A stretch of 39,023 nt of DNA from IMG/VR virus record IMGVR_UViG_3300034072_001521, positions 1-39,023 of that record. The stretch is one strand, 5' to 3'. The notes beneath the pieces were generated by a model. It searched no databases. It saw only the letters and a list, made by a program, of their open reading frames with translations, and was not told the DNA's origin. Source of the DNA: a virus. The translations under genes were made by a program, and so were the position numbers. Positions 1-5,027 of the stretch are shown piece by piece (the first letter of the stretch is position 1; every line of letters starts with the position of its first letter).

Positions 1-197
1 GGGCCATTCTGTCGTCGGTCATCGTCTTCTTCTCCAGGTTCGAGTTCGCATCCGAACCCTACCAGAAGATCGACGGTGGCCACCCTCTCAGGGAAACCTT
101 CCTACACCACCCCGTGGGACACGACCCTCGATCGCTTTCCATTGGGCGTCCGAGACAATGCGCAGATGGGGCACGTCGACGAAACGCCACTCGCTGA
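1..197 (+). CDS. Possible 3' end of a small membrane protein gene, open at the left window edge
   Basis: Frame 3 of the plus strand is open from the first base to a TGA at 195-197. The first ~30 codons have almost exclusively G or C at the third position, as expected for coding DNA in this genome, and encode a hydrophobic stretch (AILSSVIVFF) followed by a polar stretch. The rest overlaps the 3' end of the recombinase on the other strand and looks like its antisense, so the true gene may end near base 110. No start codon is inside the window on this side. It may join a start at 38975 if the molecule is circular (see findings). No function can be given. Confidence 0.3.
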   Translation, partial: AILSSVIVFFSRFEFASEPYQKIDGGHPLRETFLHHPVGHDPRSLSIGRPRQCADGARRRNATR

Positions 198-987
198 CCG
201 GGTTGACGCGAGCGACATAACGGCGCGTCTTGGGATGATAGGCGCGGCGCGTCCGGCCGTACACCATGACACCGCGATAGAGATTGTTGCGGAGAATGCC
301 GTTGGCCCGAACGCGATCACCATGGATGACGTTCGTGGCCCATAATTTGCCGCTGGGCGAAGGTATGCCTTCTTCGTTGAGGGCCTTCACGATAGCGCGG
401 CTGGAGACCCCTGCCAGTGTCTCATCGAAGATACGGCGGACGATCGCTGCTTCGTCTTCATTCACTTCGAGGATGCCGCGAACAATTTCCCCATCTTCGC
501 CGATTTTCTTGACCACATTGTAGCCATAAGCGAGGCCGCCGGCATTAAAGCCGCGACCATGTTGCCCGCGCTGACCGCGCCGAATGCGATCCGCCAGATC
601 CTTTAAAAAGCGGGAGTCCATCAGCCCCTTGATCGTGCCGGTAATTTCGTCGACATGACCATCAGCAAGGGTGAAGAGCCGCGCGCCGAAATGCTCCAGA
701 TGTTCGCGGACTGCATGGGCATCGCCACTGTGACGCGCGATGCGGTCGGTGGCCTCGGCCAAGACCTGATCAACATCGCCGCGCTCGACACGGTTGAGCA
801 TCGCGTTGAGGCCAGGGCGCTGCATTTCGCCAATACCCGCGCGGCCGCTGATTTCTTCGTCGGCGAATGTGTCGATGATGGTCCATCCTTCGCGATCAGC
901 GCGCTCGCGCAGCGAAGCGATCTGATCGACAGTGGACAGGGCATTTTGCAGTTCGCTGGAATATCGGGCGTAGAGGATCGTGCGCAT
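88..987 (-). CDS. Serine recombinase (resolvase/invertase family), C-terminally short
   Basis: Site-specific serine recombinase of 299 aa. Residues 1-150 form the resolvase catalytic domain: the start motif YARYSSELQ places the nucleophile at about Ser10 with Arg8 beside it, and the RIARHSGD and LADRIRRGQRG stretches fit the rest of the domain. Residues ~155-285 are a recombinase DNA-binding domain (GYNVV...EAAIVRRIFDE...NEEGIPSP). Large serine recombinases normally continue with a zinc-ribbon and coiled coil to about 500 aa; here the frame stops just after that domain, and no zinc-ribbon is visible in the other frames up to the window edge. It could be the phage integrase, since no tyrosine integrase is present, but the missing C-terminus makes activity uncertain. 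It is the last gene of the leftward early operon, 3 bp after a 49-aa ORF. Confidence 0.85.
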   Translation of the reverse strand: MRTILYARYSSELQNALSTVDQIASLRERADREGWTIIDTFADEEISGRAGIGEMQRPGLNAMLNRVERGDVDQVLAEATDRIARHSGDAHAVREHLEHFGARLFTLADGHVDEITGTIKGLMDSRFLKDLADRIRRGQRGQHGRGFNAGGLAYGYNVVKKIGEDGEIVRGILEVNEDEAAIVRRIFDETLAGVSSRAIVKALNEEGIPSPSGKLWATNVIHGDRVRANGILRNNLYRGVMVYGRTRRAYHPKTRRYVARVNPVSEWRFVDVPHLRIVSDAQWKAIEGRVPRGGVGRFP

Positions 988-990
988 CGT

Positions 991-1140
991 CTATTTTATG
1001 TCTTTGCTGTGCGGTGCAGAGGTGGATTTGCGGCCGGCGCGCGCTGTGAACATGGCCAATTGGCGGCCTTGGCCGGGATGGGTGCGATCAAGCTGACGGC
1101 ATGCCAAGCAATCGCAAAGGCCCGATCCCGATCGGTTCAT
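991..1140 (-). CDS. Small cysteine-containing protein (49 aa)
   Basis: Short ORF that stops 3 bp before the recombinase start. It carries a CDCLAC cysteine cluster at residues 9-14 and a basic C-terminal half. Its ATG overlaps the TGA of a preceding reading frame (AAATGA), which suggests translational coupling. No ribosome binding site is obvious. Function unknown; the cysteines could bind a metal, but this is inference. It is called mainly because of position and spacing in a tightly packed operon. Confidence 0.45.
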   Translation of the reverse strand: MNRSGSGLCDCLACRQLDRTHPGQGRQLAMFTARAGRKSTSAPHSKDIK

Positions 1141-1162
1141 TTGGCCGCTGCGCAGAGCAAGA

Positions 1163-1324
1163 TCACGGCATCCTCCATTGCTGAGGGACGGTGCCGGTCG
1201 TCAGGATGGCGGCGCTGTGGCGGCCGCAGTTGACGGTGCCGCACCGAGGGCAGGAGGTGCGCGTCAAGCGTAGGGGGAGAGCTTGTACTCTCTGTGCGGG
1301 CTGAGCGCGGCGAAGAATGCTCAT
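1163..1324 (-). CDS. Small putative zinc-knuckle protein (53 aa)
   Basis: The start ATG lies 5 bp after the stop of the preceding 51-aa gene. The second half has strong G/C third-position bias and contains CPRCGTVNCG, a C-X2-C-G...C-G pattern of the kind seen in small zinc-ribbon phage proteins. The same frame runs open further upstream to 1690, but that part is the shadow of GapR and of the 51-aa gene, so the internal ATG is preferred. Role unknown. Confidence 0.45.
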   Translation of the reverse strand: MSILRRAQPAQRVQALPLRLTRTSCPRCGTVNCGRHSAAILTTGTVPQQWRMP

Positions 1325-1329
1325 CGGCG

Positions 1330-1485
1330 TCAATTCCCCATCGTCGCCGGACGCGAAGCCGGGGGAAGCGGGACGGTGGCGCGCAGGCGGGCGATGTCGC
1401 GATCGACCATGAGGTCGGCGAGGGCTTCGACGATGCGCGCGATGGCGGGATCGAGGGGGCGGTGCTGTCCCATGGGACGGTTCAT
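1330..1485 (-). CDS. Small hypothetical early protein (51 aa or 47 aa)
   Basis: Predicted from 1485 (or the second in-frame ATG at 1473, which has an AAGGA about 11 bp upstream). The middle is an amphipathic helix (DPAIARIVEALADLMVDRDI), a plausible DNA- or protein-binding helix. A 19-codon ORF starting at 1543 ends in a TGA that overlaps the 1485 ATG, so coupling is possible. A degenerate copy of the phage palindrome lies just upstream (1518-1544). Function unknown. Confidence 0.5.
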   Translation of the reverse strand: MNRPMGQHRPLDPAIARIVEALADLMVDRDIARLRATVPLPPASRPATMGN

Positions 1486-1517
1486 CCTTTTTCGAACTGG
1501 GCGAGATCAATCGGGGG

Positions 1518-1544
1518 CATTGTGAGAGAAGGCCTCTCCATATG
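1518..1544. repeat. Degenerate copy of the phage palindrome
   Basis: CATTGTGAGAGA-AGG-CCTCTCCATATG. The right arm (1533-1544) is identical to the arm of the three perfect copies at 16819, 25117 and 33642; the left arm has mismatches. It sits 33-59 bp upstream of the start(s) of the 51-aa early gene, the same kind of place as the other copies. Confidence 0.7.
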
Positions 1545-1562
1545 CAGCGCATAGGAGAGGCC
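1531..1562. terminator. Stem-loop after gapR (possible attenuator)
   Basis: GGCCTCTCC and GGAGAGGCC form a 9-bp stem, extended by TATG/CATA after a bulged A, with a 5-nt loop. It begins 16 bp after the gapR stop codon on the minus strand and shares its CCTCTCCATATG bases with the degenerate palindrome, so the two foldings are mutually exclusive. There is no T-run, so simple intrinsic termination is doubtful. Confidence 0.5.
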
Positions 1563-1577
1563 GGTGGGAGGAGGCGG

Positions 1578-1820
1578 CTATTCCATGCCCAGCGCGGACA
1601 GGTAGGTCTGGAGAATGGCCTCCATCTCCTGCCGATCATGGGGCTGCATCTTCCGCAGGGCGATGATCTGGCGCATGATCTTGGGATCATATCCGGTGGC
1701 CTTACCCTCCAGATAAACGTCCTTGATGTCGTCGCTTATGGCCTTCTTCTCTTCCTCCAGGCGCTCGATGCGCTCGATCAAGAGGCGCAGTTGATCTGCG
1801 GCGACGTTGCCGGTGCTCAT
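1578..1820 (-). CDS. gapR: GapR-like DNA-binding protein (DUF2312)
   Basis: An 80-aa protein matching the GapR/DUF2312 family along its whole length: helical N-terminus ([15 protein letters not shown]), the conserved core [17 protein letters not shown] and the tail IIALRKMQ...[14 protein letters not shown]. In Caulobacter GapR is a nucleoid-associated protein that encircles overtwisted DNA and helps replication and segregation. Phage copies may assist phage DNA topology or modulate the host; that is inference. The ATG at 1820 is chosen because AGAAGGG lies about 10 bp upstream and family members begin near here. It follows the mini membrane gene by 2 bp. Confidence 0.92.
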   Translation of the reverse strand: MSTGNVAADQLRLLIERIERLEEEKKAISDDIKDVYLEGKATGYDPKIMRQIIALRKMQPHDRQEMEAILQTYLSALGME

Positions 1821-1822
1821 GT

Positions 1823-1918
1823 TCAATTTCCCTTCTGGTTGGTCAGTGCCCAAGCGATGACGAAGGGCATGACGAGGATGGTGGCGATGATGAGGAGCAG
1901 CTTGACCAGGCGCATCAT
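1823..1918 (-). CDS. Mini membrane protein (31 aa)
   Basis: A 31-residue ORF consisting mostly of one hydrophobic helix (residues ~5-24, [20 protein letters not shown]) with a short polar tail. Its ATG overlaps the TGA of the upstream HTH/zinc gene and it ends 2 bp before gapR, so it is translationally embedded in the operon. Single-pass inner membrane protein of unknown role; possibly a superinfection or lysis modulator, which is speculative. Confidence 0.55.
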   Translation of the reverse strand: MMRLVKLLLIIATILVMPFVIAWALTNQKGN

Positions 1919-2304
1919 TGGCCGGCGGCCTGCGCGCAGCGGGTGCAAATGGCGTCGTCGGCGCGCGACCAAGTGATCAGGCCGCCGTGGCCGTCAGGCT
2001 GATCGGTGTGGGCATCCCAGCCGCAGCGCTGGCAAAGGCGCGGATGTTGATGCGGCGGAAGGTCGGCCAACTGGCGATAGACGGTCGCGCTGAACGGCAT
2101 GGCCTGGTCCAGTGCGGCGATCTGCTGGAAGCGCAGGCCGGGCGTTTCGATGGCGCGCAAGTGGCGCTCATAGATTTTGCCGCCAAGCGCGGTGGCCAGT
2201 TGTTCGACGGACAGACCAGCGGCGTTGCGGCGCATGGCGACATAATCCCAGGGCTGGATTACGGGCGTGGCGGGCGCGGCGTGCAGAAGATTGGCGTGGC
2301 GCAT
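1915..2304 (-). CDS. HTH plus zinc-ribbon phage protein (129 aa)
   Basis: The N-terminal part (~24-55) resembles a helix-turn-helix ([19 protein letters not shown]); the C-terminal part holds two CXXC pairs (CQRCGW at ~93-98 and CTRCAQ near the end), as in a zinc ribbon. Probably a DNA-binding regulator of the early operon. The start at 2304 is supported by AGGAG ~8 bp upstream. A 106-bp gap separates it from the Ogr-like gene. No gene name is recognised. Confidence 0.7.
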   Translation of the reverse strand: MRHANLLHAAPATPVIQPWDYVAMRRNAAGLSVEQLATALGGKIYERHLRAIETPGLRFQQIAALDQAMPFSATVYRQLADLPPHQHPRLCQRCGWDAHTDQPDGHGGLITWSRADDAICTRCAQAAGQ

Positions 2305-2410
2305 GATCGAAGCTCCTGATTTTCAGGCAAAGAGAGGGCGTCGCCGGCAGCGGGGGGATGCCGGATGGATCAAATCTGGTGCGGAAAGCGGGCCTTGCGG
2401 CCTGGCAGGA

Positions 2411-2746
2411 TTAGCTGCTCAGCATGTCGGTGTTCGGCTCGCTGGGCGGGTCATCGTCATTGGCGGCGCGATCGTTCGCGGCGGCGCGCCAGGTGGTCAT
2501 CGGCAGCGTTTCCAGCGGCTTTGGCCAGCGGGACGCGCGGGTGGTGCGCAACGCCGAAATGCCGACGACGAATTCATGACCGCAGTCGCGCACGTCGCGG
2601 CAATGGTAATAGACCTCGCGATAGAGGAGGGTCCGCTTGCCGACCTGACGGGCGAAGGCGCGCTGTCCGCAGCACGGACAATCGACCGATGCCATGCGGG
2701 GACGTTCCCCGCTGGAGTTTGTTTGTGGCCGCTGGCCCTTGCTCAT
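2411..2746 (-). CDS. ogr: Ogr/Delta-like zinc-finger activator of late transcription
   Basis: Residues 23-55 show the Ogr/Delta zinc-finger arrangement: C-X2-C (CPCC), 22 residues, then C-X5-C (CRDVRDC), with an aromatic YYHC before the third cysteine. P2 Ogr has C-X2-C-X22-C-X4-C. These proteins contact the alpha subunit of RNA polymerase and activate P2 late promoters. The protein is 111 aa, longer than P2 Ogr (72 aa) through a ~20-residue N-terminal extension and a longer tail; a start at 2695 (MASVDCPCC) is possible but has no visible ribosome site. The ATG at 2746 overlaps the upstream stop as ATGA. It is encoded in the early operon, not beside D as in P2. Confidence 0.85.
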   Translation of the reverse strand: MSKGQRPQTNSSGERPRMASVDCPCCGQRAFARQVGKRTLLYREVYYHCRDVRDCGHEFVVGISALRTTRASRWPKPLETLPMTTWRAAANDRAANDDDPPSEPNTDMLSS

Positions 2747-3234
2747 GTGCGTACCCCCGCATTGTCCCCGCCAGCCCCATTGCCGGGCAGGAATGATCTG
2801 AGCCGCCCCAGAAGGCGGGTCAGGCGGACGCCGGCTTCCTCTGTTTCGGCAATGGCGCGGTGCACGGCGGTCGGCGACGCGCCAGGCTGAATGATGTGAA
2901 TACTGGCGCCAATGGCGTCAGCGGTTTCGCGGGACACGGCGGCGATGTCGTCGCCCAGCGCGGCATGGCAGGCCATGGCAGGTGCTAAGGCAACATCAAG
3001 TTGCCGCGCGTAGCTTTCGAGGATCGGCGCAAAGCCGCCGCCCGCCTCAAGGAAAGCGCGATCCAGAGCAATAGCCTGATCGAGCGTCGGCGTGCCTTTC
3101 CGGTCGCTTTCGCTCCAATGGCGCAGGGTACGGTTGGCACGGCGCGTGATGCGGCCGGCAGCGTCCCAGCCGATGAGACCGATTGCCGTGGTGATGGCGA
3201 GGGAGAAGGAGAGGGGCGCCCTAACCTTTGTCAT
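2743..3234 (-). CDS. CII-like phage regulatory protein
   Basis: A 163-aa protein with an N-terminal HTH-like region (residues ~10-55: AIGLIGWDAAGRITRRANRTLRHWSE...) followed by a helical domain rich in short residues. The sequence type 'IGWD...a.ITGR...vr.WSD' is found in phage CII-family regulators; assignment is by this resemblance. The ATG at 3234 overlaps the upstream TGA (ATGA), so an upstream extension of the open frame is rejected. It is followed with ATGA overlap by the Ogr-like gene, which suggests a cascade from early regulator to late activator. Confidence 0.65.
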   Translation of the reverse strand: MTKVRAPLSFSLAITTAIGLIGWDAAGRITRRANRTLRHWSESDRKGTPTLDQAIALDRAFLEAGGGFAPILESYARQLDVALAPAMACHAALGDDIAAVSRETADAIGASIHIIQPGASPTAVHRAIAETEEAGVRLTRLLGRLRSFLPGNGAGGDNAGVRT

Positions 3235-3506
3235 GCGGGCCAGCCCCTGGAGAAATCGACAGGAACGCCGCAGTGCTTTGCAACCAGGCAGCCAATCCGA
3301 AATCGGTTGGCCGCCAGGCTGTTTCTGCCGATGCCAGCATGGTGGGCGAGGTGTTCGATAGCATTGAGAATGTCCGCCATTTCCTGTGCAGCGCCGTGGC
3401 AATGGAAAGAGGCGAAATGTTCACCACGCAAATAGAGGTATCCGTTGGACACGCCCTTATGCGCCACGAAAGCCGGCTCAGTCTTTGGTCGGTTTGCTTG
3501 GCTCAT
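3231..3506 (-). CDS. Hypothetical early protein (91 aa)
   Basis: Soluble, histidine-rich small protein (HFASFHCHGAAQEMADILNAIEHLAHHAG). It overlaps both neighbours by ATGA junctions, which is the best evidence that it is translated. No domain is recognised; a regulator or anti-host protein would fit the location in the early operon, but nothing in the sequence proves it. Confidence 0.65.
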   Translation of the reverse strand: MSQANRPKTEPAFVAHKGVSNGYLYLRGEHFASFHCHGAAQEMADILNAIEHLAHHAGIGRNSLAANRFRIGCLVAKHCGVPVDFSRGWPA

Positions 3507-3676
3507 GCGCCGGTCCTCCCCATCGCGGTCATAGCCAGCAGGACGCCGTAAGCGCCGACAACGAAAATAAGATACTGGCTCAAGCTATAGGCGCCGCGCA
3601 GTCGCTCCATCGCGGTTTTGGGGCGCTCCACAGGTGCCGGGTTGCGGCGAGGCGGGAGTTTGATGATCGTCTTCAT
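3503..3676 (-). CDS. Small membrane protein (57 aa)
   Basis: The N-terminal half is basic and proline-rich (KLPPRRNPAPVERPK); residues ~33-52 form one hydrophobic helix (QYLIFVVGAYGVLLAMTAMG). GGAG lies ~11 bp before the ATG. Its TGA overlaps the next ATG. Probably a single-pass inner membrane protein of the early operon, function unknown. Confidence 0.6.
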   Translation of the reverse strand: MKTIIKLPPRRNPAPVERPKTAMERLRGAYSLSQYLIFVVGAYGVLLAMTAMGRTGA

Positions 3677-3749
3677 TCCGTTCTTGCTCCATACAAGGGC
3701 GGTCCGATCGGGCGGGAGGCGTAGCCCGTCCGATCAACTTGCTGAAAAT

Positions 3750-4052
3750 CTAGATCTTCGGTTCGGCGGCTTCGGCGCATTGCGAAGCATTTTGCCGATC
3801 GCAAAAGACGCGCGCATTCAGCGGCGGTAGATCGGCGTAAGCGGCATGCGGCCGACCCAGGGGAAAGACGACATGTTCGGCGGCAATCGGCAGGCCCAGC
3901 TTCAAACCGACAGCCAGCACATGGGGTTGCTTTTCCGCCGGGATGCGGCCGACACGCTTCCATGCGGAAATGTTCGAGGGTGATTCACCAAGCGAGCGCG
4001 CCATCGGCCTGATGCCGCCAAACATCTCGAAAATTGTGCGTAGCTGTTCCAT
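3750..4052 (-). CDS. Cro-like helix-turn-helix protein
   Basis: A 100-aa protein with a helix-turn-helix at residues ~10-35 (FGGIRPMARSLGESPSNISAWKRVGRIP), the pattern of YdaS/Cro-type phage regulators. It is the first gene of the leftward early operon and is divergent from the repressor at 4136, the classic position of Cro. It probably binds the shared operator region 4053-4135. The C-terminal ~40 residues are not recognisable. Confidence 0.75.
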   Translation of the reverse strand: MEQLRTIFEMFGGIRPMARSLGESPSNISAWKRVGRIPAEKQPHVLAVGLKLGLPIAAEHVVFPLGRPHAAYADLPPLNARVFCDRQNASQCAEAAEPKI

Positions 4053-4135
4053 GCAGCTTGTGTGCTTAAAATATACACACTAGTCAATAGACTATCTACG
4101 CAGACGGTGTGCAAAAAATCTGCATGGTGCCACTG
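4053..4135. promoter_or_regulatory. Divergent operator/promoter region of the lysis-lysogeny switch
   Basis: AT-rich gap between the divergent cro-like and repressor genes. It contains GTGTGC followed by an A/T run twice in direct orientation (4060 and 4107), GTGTG...CACAC as an inverted pair (4060-4080) and a perfect short palindrome TAGTC-AATA-GACTA (4081-4094). These are likely operator half-sites for the two HTH proteins. No convincing -35/-10 pair was fixed by eye. No ribosome binding site precedes the repressor starts, so its message may be leaderless. Confidence 0.6.
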
Positions 4136-4681
4136 ATGGTAGCTGTTGGGCCAAAACTTAAGGAATTGCGCGGACGGACAAAGCCGCGCGTGTCGTCACG
4201 GCGCGCCGCTGACCTGTTAGGTATTGGGCATTCTCGCTATGCATTTTATGAGAACCCCAACACCTACAAAAAGCCCTACCTGCCACTAGATTTGGCTAGG
4301 CAGATTGCTTCCGCCTTCGCGGATTATGGGATTGAACCTGCTGAGGTGATGGCATTGGCCGGACTAACCGACAGCGAGGTCGAACCCGAAGCGCGGGAAA
4401 TTGAGGCGCAGCGCCCCATCGCGCAGTTCGCAATCATGACGGTCGCGCTTCCTAGTGAAGCGGCCCTGACCGACATGTTCGAAAGCCTTCTGTCGTTGAT
4501 CCCCCCCGATGCGACGCGGGCCGAAGCTGCTCAAATCCTCGCTCGGCGGCTGCCATCTGGGTTTGGAGCTTGCGGACCTCTCTCGCTCGATCAATTGTCG
4601 GCGCCCATGCCTGCAGCCGGAGCAACTGCTCAATCTCCCGCCAGAGAGCATCGCGCGCATGGGCCATCGTCGCGCAGCTGA
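4136..4681 (+). CDS. CI-like phage repressor (HTH)
   Basis: HTH regulator transcribed opposite to the early operon. Residues ~5-60 contain a helix-turn-helix of the XRE type (SSRRAADLLGIGHSRYAFYENP) followed by LDLARQIASAFADYGIEPAEVMALAGL, typical of short phage repressors. The middle has an amphipathic helix (LTDMFESLLSLIP). There is no LexA-type peptidase domain, so induction need not be RecA-dependent (inference). The start is uncertain: ATG 4136 is used, with GTG 4109 and ATG 4124 in frame and no ribosome site for any. The last ~75 codons overlap the opposite-strand gene 4452-4787. Confidence 0.75.
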   Translation: MVAVGPKLKELRGRTKPRVSSRRAADLLGIGHSRYAFYENPNTYKKPYLPLDLARQIASAFADYGIEPAEVMALAGLTDSEVEPEAREIEAQRPIAQFAIMTVALPSEAALTDMFESLLSLIPPDATRAEAAQILARRLPSGFGACGPLSLDQLSAPMPAAGATAQSPAREHRAHGPSSRS

Positions 4682-4787
4682 CCTTGCAGGACGGGCAACG
4701 GAATTCGCATCCTGGCGTTAGTCTGATCGCTCGTCCGCTCAACTCACTATTGCCTAATTGTTCCCTATTTGTTCTAACCTTGGCCAA
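4452..4787 (-). CDS. Hypothetical protein with CXXC motif (111 aa), overlaps repressor 3' end
   Basis: Residues ~27-40 hold CEFRCPSCKVSC, a possible zinc site. Residues ~41-88 are a long charged helix (ARDALWREIEQLLRLQAW...EVRKLQTQMAAAERGFEQL). The helix looks genuinely coding; the last ~20 residues look like antisense of the repressor. The 230-bp convergent overlap with the repressor is unusual and one of the two frames may end earlier in reality. It could be a protein that tunes the repressor by antisense transcription, which is speculation. Confidence 0.45.
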   Translation of the reverse strand: MAKVRTNREQLGNSELSGRAIRLTPGCEFRCPSCKVSCATMAHARDALWREIEQLLRLQAWAPTIDRAREVRKLQTQMAAAERGFEQLRPASHRGGSTTEGFRTCRSGPLH

Positions 4788-4887
4788 AGTTGAGCCTGTA
4801 GGAAAGAGGAAAAGCGCGGACAGGAAATTTCCTTGTGGATAAGTCTGTTAGGGCCTCGTCGGCAGCGCCAACCTGTCCATATAGGCG

Positions 4888-4930
4888 AAAAAAAGAGAAT
4901 GGGCCGTCGCACCTGAGGATGGCCCATTCT
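4888..4930 (-). terminator. Intrinsic terminator for leftward late transcription
   Basis: A 10-bp perfect stem AGAATGGGCC/GGCCCATTCT (4896-4905 with 4921-4930) and a 15-nt loop. On the minus strand it is followed by a run of seven T (A-run 4888-4894). It lies ~100 bp after the stop of the last late gene at 5028. Confidence 0.75.
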
Positions 4931-4975
4931 TTGCTGCCTGAACTGAATGATCAGGTATGGTGCATTTTCTGAAAT

Positions 4976-5008
4976 GGGAGATCAGCAGGCAAAAGCCTCT
5001 GATCTCCC
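4976..5008 (-). terminator. Second strong hairpin after the late operon
   Basis: GGGAGATCAG/CTGATCTCCC forms a 10-bp stem capped by an inner AGGC-AAAA-GCCT hairpin, with one bulged C. It starts 20 bp after the stop codon at 5028 and precedes the T-run terminator at 4888. There is no T-run directly after it, so it may act as an mRNA 3'-end stabiliser or back-up terminator. Confidence 0.65.
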
Positions 5009-5027
5009 TTGCTCAGATATGGCCAGG

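Noticed and set aside
1325-1690. Upstream part of the open frame of the zinc-knuckle micro-gene
   Set aside because: This stretch is the shadow of gapR and of the 51-aa gene; only the part after the ATG at 1324 has coding-like codons.
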